This document shows positions 1 through 9,729 of a DNA stretch of 28,756 nt, in pieces; position 1 is the stretch's first letter; the number at the start of each line of letters is the position of its first letter. This DNA comes from Tritrichomonas foetus. Its lineage: Eukaryota > Parabasalia > Tritrichomonadida > Tritrichomonadidae. The position numbers and the translations under genes are program-made. The notes under the pieces were generated by a model. That model had not been told where the DNA came from. It saw only the letters and a list, made by a program, of their open reading frames with translations, and made no database searches. The stretch covers positions 78,977 to 107,732 of the forward strand of contig MLAK01001148.1 of NCBI GenBank assembly GCA_001839685.1. Direction: 5' to 3'.

Positions 1-234
1 ATATCAAAAGATATTTCAAATATAAATTTTCTGATGGTAACTTTTTCAGAAAATGATTATTTTTAATTTGTGAGGCCCCAAAAATGGACTGTTTAAAACA
101 TCTTTATCCAATTTATTTTCTGCATATAATAATAAATAAATTTAATTACCCATTAGAATACAAATACAAATACATAGCAACAATATAAGAATTATTTATA
201 TCTTCCAGTTGGGGATACTTAAACAACCAATTTT

Positions 235-1258
235 AAAAAATTTATTCCGGCATAATCGTAATCTATCAAAAATCGTTAGCAGGCAACTTAAATCATTCAT
301 ATGGATGTCTACAACTTGACGTCGAGCTTTCTCAGCCACGAAAAAATAATTGATGATGGAATCTTCATTTCTCATGATGATAACATTTAACTGATATTTC
401 AGATTTACCAGCTATAATAAAACTATAAAATCATATTTAGGACATCGAACGGGTTTTTGGGATTATATTTTTCTATTTAATTGGAATGTTTGACCATCCA
501 TGGAGAAATTAAGGCCAAAATATAAATATAACCATCTCTTGCTAAACTATGCCCTTAAGGTTGATTAAGTTTGTATGCTTTATTTTTAATGCGTTTAAAA
601 TATGCTCAAGTTTGTAAATTTGGTAGAATCAAGAAGTATATCAGATTTGTTGTCCAAATATAGCTTGATTCAATATTTTCACTGTGTAAAACCAATTACC
701 GCAGATGATAAAATGTCCAGAAAAGTGATCTGTGAAATAAAAGATTTTTAGAGAGTCTGCATAATGTGGTTACTCAAGAATCATATATCTGGTGCCTCCA
801 ATAATGCAAATTGTTCATTTGAAGAAAGATGATCAAAATTTGCTGATTGAATGGTATCTCAATTTACTCAAAAATTTTTAAAAAGTTACGTAATGAAACC
901 CATTCAATATCCATTATCTAAATGATTTATCATTATTCAATTAAATTGAATATCCATAAAGTAAAATTCTCAAAATGCCACTTTTTAAGTGGTAATTTTG
1001 GAAAATGAATTCTTCTCAAAAAGTGATGTACAGGATAATTGAATATTTTCACTAAGTTTTGTGGTGAATGGTTAAAAGTATTGACCTTGAACAATCCAGT
1101 TTCTGTAATAAAATACCCAAATAAATTATCGCCAAATATGGATATATAGCATACCTCTGCATCAAGACCAACTATGCACAAAGATTTCGACCAAATATTG
1201 TCATTTCTTCTCGGTGAATTTGATTTGTTGGCTTAATTTTATGTTGAAATGTAGCCAT
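235..1258 (-). pseudogene. Decayed protein-coding gene, family not recognised
   Basis: Read on the minus strand, this stretch has runs of plausible protein broken by stops and frame changes. An ATG at 1258 opens MATFQHKIKPTNQIHREEM and runs into a stop after about 27 codons. The reading continues in another frame as an 82-codon open stretch (1181-933) beginning CIVGLDAEVCYISIFGD. Further fragments follow in the same direction: SANFDHLSSNEQFALLEAPD (about 850-770), GHSLARDGYIYILALISPW (about 560-500) and ARRQVVDIHMNDLSCLLTIF (about 330-265). The order and strand agree, and the fragments have ordinary amino-acid composition, so I infer one old gene decayed by point mutations and indels. No domain was recognised. 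The exact downstream limit is uncertain; weaker fragments may reach the window edge. Confidence 0.4.
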
Positions 1259-1726
1259 TTTAGTTTAAAAATTGAGTAAAAATATAGTCTGATGATAATG
1301 TTTGAGAACTTTACGTGATATAAAATGAATTAAAGCATCAATCCATAGAAATTTATATACATATACATATGTAAATGTATTGAAAAAGTGAAATATCGCC
1401 TACTTTTTCTATCAATCATGATTGTTCTACATCAAACCATATCTTCACCATTTATCTCACTGGTGGTATTAAAAAAACATGGTTTTTATTGTTTTGAGCC
1501 ACTATAGAGATATATTATATTGACCTAACACATGATTTTTTTACTCTGTGAAATGTGATCACTTTGACAGCTGACATGACGTTTTTTTATATTTTACTTC
1601 ATAATAAAGAATGTGTTTAATAGTTACATTTAAGCTTTTACTTCATGATGGTATTGATGGACTTTATATTTTTATTTCTTAATTTTAGTGATTTTTGATG
1701 ATCTTCTGGTGAAAAAACGCTCACCA
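1259..1726. other. AT-rich spacer, no gene seen
   Basis: No open frame of useful length and no RNA gene was recognised here. An AT-dinucleotide-rich patch lies near 1355-1380 (alternating TATACATATACATATG). Nothing else stands out. Confidence 0.5.
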
Positions 1727-1966
1727 TTATTCCCATGATGTTTGAGGTAATAATAAGGATTCTAAAGTTCCGACTTCTCTGAGACTATGCTTCCTTTTGT
1801 CAAACAAAGCATTCCAATTCTCACATTTAACAGATGCACACTCATTCAATATTGTGCACATACTGTCTTGATAGGAATAGCATGTTGTATATACAAGTGT
1901 ATCATAAATGTTTGATTCCATTTCTATAGATGGAAAAAGAAATGTTGTTTCCTGCTGGGTGATCAA
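1727..1966 (-). pseudogene. Open stretch without an ATG, possible gene fragment
   Basis: A 79-codon open minus-strand frame ends at a stop at 1727. It opens at a TTG, not an ATG, and is preceded directly by an in-frame TAA, so it is not a normal trichomonad gene. The translation has a balanced composition (several Cys, Trp and Glu, for example YTTCYSYQDSMCTILNECAS), which argues for former coding sequence over chance. It lies upstream of, and on the same strand as, the decayed gene at 235-1258, but I cannot show that they were one gene. It could still be a random ORF. Confidence 0.2.
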
Positions 1967-2404
1967 TTATATCAATATCTCTGAACATAGCAGAGAGAGA
2001 AAATGCGTGATTGTTATATGACAACTAAATTTAATGTGAATAAGTCAAACCAGAAAAGTTCTCTTATTTATGATTCTTAGAAAAAAGAAGTTTCTGCCAT
2101 TATTGACTTTTTACTAACATTTCTCTTTATTTTATTAGTTGAATGAACTGTAGAATCATAGAAAAAATATGGCATACAGTATTTTCCTAAATATACAAAA
2201 AGAAAAAAAAAGTGGACTCTCAAATCAAGTAATTTTTCTGTGTGATAAAATATGATAGAACATCAAAAATGGAAAAAAAGCCAATCAGCAAAGGTGAAGT
2301 ATTTTTATTATTTAAAATCATCTTTGATTAAAAATTGGTACTATTTTAATTTCTTCATAACAATAATATAGAGTGAATAAACAATGTAAATCACAAATTC
2401 TATT
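1967..2404. other. AT-rich spacer downstream of the acyltransferase gene
   Basis: No gene seen. This is the 3' flank of the minus-strand acyltransferase gene, with A-rich runs around 2197-2211. The acyltransferase stop is followed on the minus strand by AT-rich sequence in which TAAA-type poly(A) signals are common, so the 3' end cannot be fixed. Confidence 0.4.
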
Positions 2405-3589
2405 TCATCCAATGATATACTTGCTATAAGGAATGTAAGATATTGCTTTTATCACTAAATAAGATCCCACATAAGTAAGTATTGTGACCACAATTGTGAA
2501 AATGATAGGATGGAGCGAATCTGGATCACAGAGAAGATGAGCGTATCTTAAAATCATAGGATGAATGAGATACATTCCATAGCTTTTTAAAGCAACATCT
2601 TCAAAAATCATAGAAATAATTCTATTCTTACAAACAAGCTTCCTCAAAAGAATAAACCAGCCAAAAGTCATTAAAACAACATTAATTGTATGAAAATTCC
2701 AACTCAATTCTAAATCATGACAATAATAAACTTGTTGGTAAAATTTATACTCCCAAATGACAGTCGTCATGACATATCCTACAATAAGGCATATAAACCC
2801 AAGTAAATACAAATTTCTATCTTTCAAATGAATTTTGATGAAAGCACCCAAAACGGCAAAACCAAAATGACCTGTAAAATTCTGAAGCATTGGAGTATTG
2901 TTCCAAAAAACTTCTCCCCAGAATTCAGGGAAGATAAGCTTGATATATACAAAGCAATTTGTAATGGCCCAAAAAGTGAAGTAATACAAATATTGTGGAA
3001 TTGTCGCTTCTCGGATCCATGGCGATATAATAGGGGCAAATAAATAGATACCTATTAGCATGTATATATACCACAAATGGCCAACTTCACAACCGTAATT
3101 AACAAATATTTTTGGAATATTTATTAATGATTGTTTCCAATCAATATTTCCAATTGCAAGATTATAAAAGGAAAACATTATGCACCAGAAAATGAATGGA
3201 AAGAGAATTCGAGTAAATCTGGTCTTAAGAAAAGTAGGAATATCTGTTTTAACAGGTAAAAGTAAGTAGCCAGATATCATCACAAAAAGTGGAACTGATG
3301 CACGAAATTGATAGTTGATAATACCAATCCAAAAAGGTCCGTTTCCTTCCCTCACGTAAGCAGTGTCAGCCGTCTCTGCATCTGTCCAATAATACTTTTC
3401 TCCTGAGTGAAGCTGAATAACTTGATAGCATGCAAAACAACGAATGAAATCAATTCCGAAAAATCGTGGCTTTTGTGGCTGAAGCTGTGCCTGCGGCTGG
3501 CTTTGCTCTAGAGGCTGGTTTTCTTGTTGGTCGGTTTGAATTTGTGTTTCGTTGAGTTGTTGATCTTGCAGAAGTGGTTTATTGTGCAT
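2405..3589 (-). CDS. Acyltransferase-3 family membrane O-acyltransferase
   Basis: This 394-residue polytopic membrane protein of the acyltransferase-3 type (bacterial OafA/WecH-like) would transfer acyl, usually acetyl, groups to a glycan or lipid; the substrate is unknown. Residues 8-39 form a cytosolic-looking tail with 14 Gln. The family signature follows: FxGIDFIRCFACYQVIQLH at 44-61, with the conserved Arg50 and His61. SVPLFVMISGYLL (99-111) ends the second membrane segment, RFTRILFPFIFW is at 124-135, GHLWYIYMLIGIYLFAP at 170-186, and YLIHPMIL at 340-347. About ten hydrophobic helices are visible, as expected for the family. The ATG at 3589 is the only sensible start. The pattern of motifs is closest to the WecH/YiaH branch. 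The family is mainly bacterial, so lateral acquisition is plausible. The gene diverges from the EF-hand gene at 4825 across a 1.2-kb intergenic region. Confidence 0.85.
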   Translation of the reverse strand: MHNKPLLQDQQLNETQIQTDQQENQPLEQSQPQAQLQPQKPRFFGIDFIRCFACYQVIQLHSGEKYYWTDAETADTAYVREGNGPFWIGIINYQFRASVPLFVMISGYLLLPVKTDIPTFLKTRFTRILFPFIFWCIMFSFYNLAIGNIDWKQSLINIPKIFVNYGCEVGHLWYIYMLIGIYLFAPIISPWIREATIPQYLYYFTFWAITNCFVYIKLIFPEFWGEVFWNNTPMLQNFTGHFGFAVLGAFIKIHLKDRNLYLLGFICLIVGYVMTTVIWEYKFYQQVYYCHDLELSWNFHTINVVLMTFGWFILLRKLVCKNRIISMIFEDVALKSYGMYLIHPMILRYAHLLCDPDSLHPIIFTIVVTILTYVGSYLVIKAISYIPYSKYIIG

Positions 3590-4824
3590 GATAAATTTGA
3601 ATGGTAGAAGTTAGGGAAATAGTGAAATTAAGGTGAAAACATTTCTCATGAATTCCATGGATATTACTTTTTCATTGAGTAGAGATCCTGTCATTAATAA
3701 GATTTTCATGTTGACGGCTATGTTTTCCAGTAATTACAATCATAAGTATAGTGTTGACGTAAATGGTTTACCAAAAATCATGTTGTGTAGGTCATAAAAT
3801 TGAATATTTACTTCGGTTTGACAATGATTACTTTTGCTTGGATCTATATAAGGTGAAATAAAACGGTTATTCTAATTCAAATATGAGCATATTTCGCCAA
3901 TAAAAACGGTTTCTCTGAAATCTGTCAAATCTTATTTTGCAGATTTTTAGAAGAAAATTCAATTGGCATTCAAAAAAACAAAATTGAATATCATTTCAAA
4001 AAGTGAGTACATATTTATATTTTTTGAGGTTAGAATGAGATATTTGATGTGTATTTTGTTACCATACAGTTTTATTTATTACTAGCAATGTAAAAATCCA
4101 TTTAGATTTGGATTTCACTTTTCGATTGAAAATTTGAATTCAATAGAACAGTGTCAAAATCAGATAGTATCCATCAAATTCGAATTTCTTCGTTAATGAA
4201 TCGAGTATAAAGCTCTGGCTTATGCATTTTATAACCTTTCTGACGATCATTTAGTTTTATATTTTTTTTCTATGGAACGATAACAATAGAAAGACAAATG
4301 AAAAACGGTCAAATCTCTTTCTTGTCCGACTTTAATTGCAATTACCAATTGTAAAATCATATAGCAATTACTAATTATATTTAAATATAACATGACAAAT
4401 GTTGGAAACATTACAAAAATATGGGAGAAAACTTTCAAAATGATTGAGATTCAGTAAACGGTCTCTATCTACGTTAAATTTTATTAAAAATTGAATACTG
4501 ATGAAACTTTTTGATAATATGTTTTCAAACACTCAATCAGTTAATAAGTTTATGAAAAAATGATTTATATTTTCTCCTAAATGGGGGGCTTAAAATTTGA
4601 TAAAAACTGTTAATGTCACAATTGTGGGTCGAAAATCTTAGATATTGAATTTCATTATTATTTCTGAAATGTTTTTTTTTTTTTTTTTTTTTTTATCTTC
4701 TCAATTTTCTATTTCAGCTGAAATAATTGACATAATTTTATCTCAATTATTGGAAAGTCGAATGAACGAATGTTTTTACGACTCTCAATTTTTCATCTCA
4801 TTTTTATTTTTCACATTTATCTAA
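3590..4824. promoter_or_regulatory. Divergent intergenic region with repeated AACGGT motifs
   Basis: This 1.2-kb region lies between the divergent acyltransferase (-) and EF-hand (+) genes. Four AACGGT cores occur on the plus strand near 3863, 3905, 4304 and 4456; the first two are AACGGTTA and AACGGTTT. They fit the M3 promoter motif described in Trichomonas vaginalis and the Myb recognition core AACGG. A homopolymer of 23 T lies at 4672-4694. No convincing gene was seen: the minus-strand open frame at 4438-4247 starts with TTG and looks spurious. Binding by a Myb factor is inference. Confidence 0.4.
4812..4817 (+). promoter_or_regulatory. Initiator-like motif of the EF-hand gene
   Basis: TTCACATT ends 7 nt before the ATG at 4825. 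It fits the trichomonad initiator TCA(+1)Y(A/T), which would place the start of transcription at A4813 and give a 12-nt leader. Very short leaders are normal in Trichomonas. The position is inferred from sequence only. Confidence 0.4.
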
Positions 4825-5877
4825 ATGGGTGCATCTGAATCGTTTGATAGACTCGGAGCTTCAATGAAACTGTGCGAGATGGTGATGAAGTCATACAGTG
4901 ATCCCAAACAAACCCTTCAAGCCAAATTTGAAGCCGCTGATAAAAATAAAGATGGAGAGTTAACGCTTGATGAATTGAAGGCTTTTATGAAGAGCGTGGA
5001 GCTTCCTGAGGATCTTGCGGAGCCTTCCATGCTTATATTCGATCAAGATGGAAATGGCGTTATCACATTTGATGAATTTCAACAGATTATGTTCGGCCTT
5101 CCCCAAATTTTGCCGAAGTTCGATTTGTTTGGTGGTAAGATATTTGAGAGCCTTGATAAAGATAAAGACGGGAAATTGAATTTGGATGAAATAAAGGTCT
5201 TCCTCAGAGTGACAGGAAGCGGCGAAAATGTTGAAAGTGATTATAATTCAATTCTTGAAGAATACAAACTTGCGTATGGCGTTGATGCCACCAAGCTGAC
5301 TTATAAGCAACTCATGATTCGAACATGGAAGGACGAAAGGCATAAAATCAAAGTGTTCAGTGATGATTACTCTAATGAGTACTCTGACGAGTACCCTGAC
5401 TTTAGTGATGATTCGTCAGATGACTATGAGACTCTGCCTGAGAAAAAGAAAAGGAAATTGTTGGGTCTTTGCTTTAAAGACTTTGACGAAGACGAAGATG
5501 GCCTTTTAAACAAAGCCGAGTTAGAAGACGCCATCAAAGATATGTTTCCAGAAGTTCTAATGAATTCAATTCCTTTCCTCTTCGATCTTGGCCATAAAGG
5601 CGGACTTGATAAATATGCTTTTGCTGAATTTGTAAGAATCACTGAAATTAGTCAAAACCCAATCAATGAGATTTTGCATATGGTATTTCAAGAATTCGAC
5701 AAAGATCATGATGGATTTCTTGTGTTGGACGAATTTGTCGAATTCGTCAAAGTTTTCGTGCCTCAAAAGCCAGTGAAACAAATTAAGGAGTCATTCTATA
5801 ACACGAAAAAATGTGAAGAAGAGAAAATATCATTTGAAGCCATTGAAAAAGATTTTACGCCAACAATTTCGGAATAA
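4825..5877 (+). CDS. Multi-EF-hand calcium-binding protein, probably N-myristoylated
   Basis: A 350-residue protein with five good EF-hand loops: DKNKDGELTLDE (39-50), DQDGNGVITFDE (73-84), DKDKDGKLNLDE (111-122), DEDEDGLLNKAE (221-232) and DKDHDGFLVLDE (292-303). A sixth, degenerate site lies at 254-265, where position 12 is Ala and chelating residues are missing. Residues 179-203 form an Asp/Ser/Tyr-rich acidic linker (SDDYSNEYSDEYPD) separating the N- and C-terminal hand sets. The N-terminus MGASES has Gly2 and Ser6, the pattern for N-myristoylation, so membrane anchoring is likely. No catalytic domain is present, so it is a calcium sensor or buffer and not a kinase. The stop TAA is followed by AAAAA, so a UAAA-type poly(A) signal overlaps the stop, as in Trichomonas. 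The linker could be a phosphorylation target (inference). Confidence 0.88.
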   Translation: MGASESFDRLGASMKLCEMVMKSYSDPKQTLQAKFEAADKNKDGELTLDELKAFMKSVELPEDLAEPSMLIFDQDGNGVITFDEFQQIMFGLPQILPKFDLFGGKIFESLDKDKDGKLNLDEIKVFLRVTGSGENVESDYNSILEEYKLAYGVDATKLTYKQLMIRTWKDERHKIKVFSDDYSNEYSDEYPDFSDDSSDDYETLPEKKKRKLLGLCFKDFDEDEDGLLNKAELEDAIKDMFPEVLMNSIPFLFDLGHKGGLDKYAFAEFVRITEISQNPINEILHMVFQEFDKDHDGFLVLDEFVEFVKVFVPQKPVKQIKESFYNTKKCEEEKISFEAIEKDFTPTISE

Positions 5878-6193
5878 AAAAAATCCAAATAATAATAAAC
5901 AAAATCTTTGGCATAAAAGACTGTCAATTAATGACTTATTTCCATACATTAAAGAAGAATTAATGATTCATTCATTGAACCATATCTCTCTTCGAATTAT
6001 GGTGTGATGTTCTTCTTCATTTATCAGTCCCTGTTTTTATTCATCATTTCTGTGATAAGGGAAATTTCCAACATAATAATGAGGCATTATCTCATATTAT
6101 ATTTTACATTACAATTGACAGATGTGTATTTTTCACAAATTGTTGAGGGAAACTATAAAAATAACGAATTAGAATTAAAAGTATACATGAATA

Positions 6194-9013
6194 TCATTTA
6201 TTTACAACAAAACTTTTGACAATAAAATAATCTATAATAGAAAGATAATCGTTCACCTCTATAAATGTCTCAAGTGTTGATAGTATTGTAACTTCTCTAA
6301 ATCTAGGAAAACTCATTGCTTTTTTCAAAAAAGAAATCGCAAACAAGCATTTTTGGTTATTGAAATCTTTATATCTCTGTAAAATTTCTATACTTTTATT
6401 TAATAATACGTCGAAATTACTACGCCAATTTGCGGGAGCACCATTAATTAAAATCAGAGCAAAATTAGCAAAACTTTCTGCATTGATAATATCATCAAAT
6501 TCGTTTTCAATGATATTTAAAATAATTTTCAAAGAAATTTGGATTCTATCAATTCCACAATTCAAAAACATGGCAAACAAGTGACCAATATTATTCATAA
6601 ACATATTGGTTGATCGATTAGTACATAAACTAAATGCATTATATACATTTTTTGAGTTATTTCGAGTAGTCTCTTTCAAAACACCACGAATAAAAACTTC
6701 AGCGAACTTTTCAAATCCAAATTTTTCGCTTAATGCACTCCAAATGTTATTCATCCCCAATAAAACAGTTATTTCGATATAATTTGGTGTCATGACTTGA
6801 TTAAATTGCTTAAATAGTATATAATTAATTTCTGATATATCATTTGGTGGACAATCTTTCATAACACATAAATCACACGTATCTGCAGCACTTTCCCATT
6901 TTTTTGGTGATTGGCAATTCTTCAGCATCATTTGATCGAACAGTAGATCAACCAAATCTTCATGTGGATGTTTAATTGAGCATAAAATTCCAATATTTTC
7001 TGGTGTTGGTTGTATATATCCAAAAATTAACACAGAAGGCCATAAATAAGGATTTGTTTTCAATTCATTTAATAAAAAATGGAGATCAATTTCATGATGA
7101 ATAAGTTTATCTAAGGCAGCTGCTGCCCTAAAATAAGGCATTTCTTCCAATGATTTTTCCATATAAGAATTACTTGTAGATTTCTCAGAATTCGAATTTG
7201 AAATCGAATTGTCTTCTTTTATATGAAATGGTTGATTTGATGAGTGAAATGGGGATATTGAGATTAATGCTTCTTTTCCTGGTTCAAGTTGTAAAAGATG
7301 GCGTGCAAAATACCGAATTGGAATTGGTTCAAGTCCTTCAAGGAAAATATGAAATCTCCCATGTATTGCATGCGATCCATTTCCCCATGTAAATCTTAAA
7401 ATTGTCAGTGTGAGAATCCAAATTGGATAAAATTGGGCGCCATCTGAAATCAAAGTTAACACTTTAAAAAGTTGAATCATTAATTCAAAAAAATTGCCGC
7501 GCTTCAATAAATAAACTCGAAAATCTTGTCCGTATTTTAACAATTGCTTTGAAAAATTGGAAATGTTCTCAATTTGGTCATTTGAAAAATTCGAAAGCAT
7601 GTTTATAAATGATGTTACAAACATGGATGATGTAGCTGGATATTGAAAAATTATATTTTGAAAATCAAACATATTCTGAAATATATCATTATTCAAAATA
7701 TTTTGGGATTTATTTTGATTAGATAATAGAATGGAGTTATTAGGTTTTTCGGAAAACATTTTTTCAAGCTGATCGAAATTAGGAGTTGTGCCAATTAAGT
7801 CACATCCTCCATAGAATAGATTTAATTCTCTCAACTTCCGAATGACTTGATTTGAATTTTGATATTTCATCGGAAATTTGCTTTTTGAAGAATCCATATT
7901 TTGGTAATTTGGAAAATTCCTCATTTTTTGAAATAATTTGTGAATGTCTTCTTCATTATATATTTCATATGCATGTCCAGGAGATGTGATGTGGATATGA
8001 TCAGCCATTTTAATGAGAAACTTAGGGATAAAGCTAGTTGTCATAAATGCCAAATAAATTGTTGGTGATGCAATAAATCGAGAAAGTGTTTGAAGAAACA
8101 TCTCGCATAAACATTCGAAATCTGCGTATTCAAAAATGGTTGGATTGTTCAAAATAATTTGTAAATCAGAAATCATTGCCATGATGATTTCACATCGTGG
8201 TAAAAATAAAGTTGAATTGTCTTCAAAATAAGTTTTGCTATCAAAAATTGCATGTTTTAACATTTTCTTAGGATTTATTATATTAGCATGCATATATTCT
8301 ATATTCTCATCAAAATTTTGAAAATCAGGTTCACCTTGATCAATCTTCTTATTGTTATTTATATCGTTATCTTTATTGCTATCTAGAGAGAATGTGCTAT
8401 AGTTTTTTCTATTGAAATAACTATCATCATTTCTTCGGTTTGAATTTTGCGAATTTTTAGAAATTGTTGATTTATCTTTGAAAAAGAGTGGCTTGATTAA
8501 ATTTTGTAGATTTGAAAATTCGTCTTTGTGTATAAAAACTCTAGAACTTGCAATTAAACAAGCAAATTTTAGAGATTTACATATTTTTTTGAATGCAATT
8601 TTGGATAAATTTTCAAGTGAATTTTTTTCACTCTTTTTTGATGTTTCTGAATTGCTTTGTTCACTTGAATTCAAATTTCGATATTGACCAATTATTTTAA
8701 GAATTTTATATGAACAAAGTGCATTATTCTTATTTCCAGGTTTAAAACAATCAAAAATTGAATCACCAAAATTCGCTAAAAAAACTAAGATATTCTGATC
8801 ATTTATTTTTTCTTCCAGGATTAAATTAATCAAAATTTTTGGTGAGTTCATAATTGAGAGATGCAAATATTCCAACAATAATTCGTCTTCGTTTTGACCA
8901 ATTATTTGGAACAATTCGATTATCAGAGTTTGGTGGGATTTTTGTTTGAACAGCCGTTGGACAAATTCTGATGGATTAATTCTACTGTTCCAACAGGTCC
9001 GTACAAAATCCAT
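6194..9013 (-). CDS. Large alpha-helical protein, function unknown
   Basis: This intact 939-codon frame has no domain I can name with confidence. It is predominantly helical and Leu/Ile/Phe/Asn-rich, with no signal peptide or clear membrane helix. Residues 115-135 and 182-226 are polar Asn/Ser/Lys-rich insertions that look like disordered loops; a second Ser/Asn-rich loop lies near the middle. The N-terminus (Trp8, RINPSEFVQRLF, then a helical pair around LLLEYLHLSI) faintly resembles the start of Mediator tail subunits such as Med5/Med24. That is a weak guess from pattern, not an assignment. The ATG at 9013 is preceded by GCCGCC and nine T: a CCTTT at 9029-9025 matches the M5 core-promoter motif of T. 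vaginalis, and no TCA initiator is close. An out-of-frame ATG lies 4 nt upstream. Confidence 0.8.
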   Translation of the reverse strand: MDFVRTCWNSRINPSEFVQRLFKQKSHQTLIIELFQIIGQNEDELLLEYLHLSIMNSPKILINLILEEKINDQNILVFLANFGDSIFDCFKPGNKNNALCSYKILKIIGQYRNLNSSEQSNSETSKKSEKNSLENLSKIAFKKICKSLKFACLIASSRVFIHKDEFSNLQNLIKPLFFKDKSTISKNSQNSNRRNDDSYFNRKNYSTFSLDSNKDNDINNNKKIDQGEPDFQNFDENIEYMHANIINPKKMLKHAIFDSKTYFEDNSTLFLPRCEIIMAMISDLQIILNNPTIFEYADFECLCEMFLQTLSRFIASPTIYLAFMTTSFIPKFLIKMADHIHITSPGHAYEIYNEEDIHKLFQKMRNFPNYQNMDSSKSKFPMKYQNSNQVIRKLRELNLFYGGCDLIGTTPNFDQLEKMFSEKPNNSILLSNQNKSQNILNNDIFQNMFDFQNIIFQYPATSSMFVTSFINMLSNFSNDQIENISNFSKQLLKYGQDFRVYLLKRGNFFELMIQLFKVLTLISDGAQFYPIWILTLTILRFTWGNGSHAIHGRFHIFLEGLEPIPIRYFARHLLQLEPGKEALISISPFHSSNQPFHIKEDNSISNSNSEKSTSNSYMEKSLEEMPYFRAAAALDKLIHHEIDLHFLLNELKTNPYLWPSVLIFGYIQPTPENIGILCSIKHPHEDLVDLLFDQMMLKNCQSPKKWESAADTCDLCVMKDCPPNDISEINYILFKQFNQVMTPNYIEITVLLGMNNIWSALSEKFGFEKFAEVFIRGVLKETTRNNSKNVYNAFSLCTNRSTNMFMNNIGHLFAMFLNCGIDRIQISLKIILNIIENEFDDIINAESFANFALILINGAPANWRSNFDVLLNKSIEILQRYKDFNNQKCLFAISFLKKAMSFPRFREVTILSTLETFIEVNDYLSIIDYFIVKSFVVNK

Positions 9014-9729
9014 CCCATAAAAAAAAAGGCGGCTTTTAAGAAATTTATATTTGACCTCTTTAGGTGAAAATGAAGGTGAAATTACTAAGTGAAAAAATTA
9101 TGAAAATTTCCTATCATTGAATATTTAAAAGAGATTCAATGTTCAACTATTGGCACTTTTAGCTAATTAGTTATTAATTAGTAATTAATCATTTTAACTG
9201 TTAACAGAAGAAGAAAAATTATTTTTCTTCTGGCCTTTTGTTTGTTTTCTCACAAAATCTTTCTGACATTCAGCACGTATAAAACAATAAAAAAGAAGGA
9301 AAGCATCAACAAGAACCTTTGTCTCAAAGCCTTCTGATAGGTTTTGTACACAAATTTAAAATGTTAAAAAGGAAGGTCGGCCAAAATTGATTCGAGAAGA
9401 TAAAACTTTGGTAAAAACTAAAAAACATTTTGTACTCTCTTTTGTGTCCAACACATCGAGGAAATAATCACAAAATCTTAATACTATTTCCAAATTAGTA
9501 ATAAATAAATGGACATCTATCTAATATTAAAATATTGATGATCAATCAAATGTTGTTACTGAAATGTTGCTTCGAGTTTAAAAAATATGTTTATTTCTTT
9601 ATAAAAGAAAAGAAATATGCATATCGTATCTAATTCACTACTGATATGTCATTGGCGAAAAGAAAGTGGGGGAAAAAAATGAACAAATTATTCATAACAT
9701 ATTCTTTAAAAAACATAATGTATAAAATT
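9014..9729. other. Spacer between two minus-strand genes, with twin palindromes
   Basis: No gene seen in about 700 bp. Two perfect palindromes adjoin: CTGTTAACAG at 9198-9207, and an 11-bp-arm hairpin at 9209-9231 (AGAAGAAAAAT, one T, then its complement). The region is the 3' flank of the coiled-coil gene and the promoter side of the 939-residue gene. Its role is unknown. Confidence 0.45.

Noticed and set aside
4247..4438. 63-codon minus-strand frame with a hydrophobic N-terminus
   Set aside because: It begins with TTG, has no ATG at the start and no initiator, and is of the length expected by chance in AT-rich DNA.
4672..4694. Run of 23 T as a terminator
   Set aside because: It lies upstream of the EF-hand gene with no gene ending next to it; a homopolymer in AT-rich DNA, whose length may be imprecise.
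5813..6219. Plus-strand frames overlapping and following the end of the EF-hand gene
   Set aside because: The first overlaps the EF-hand gene in another frame, and the second runs over AT-rich 3' sequence with no coding composition.
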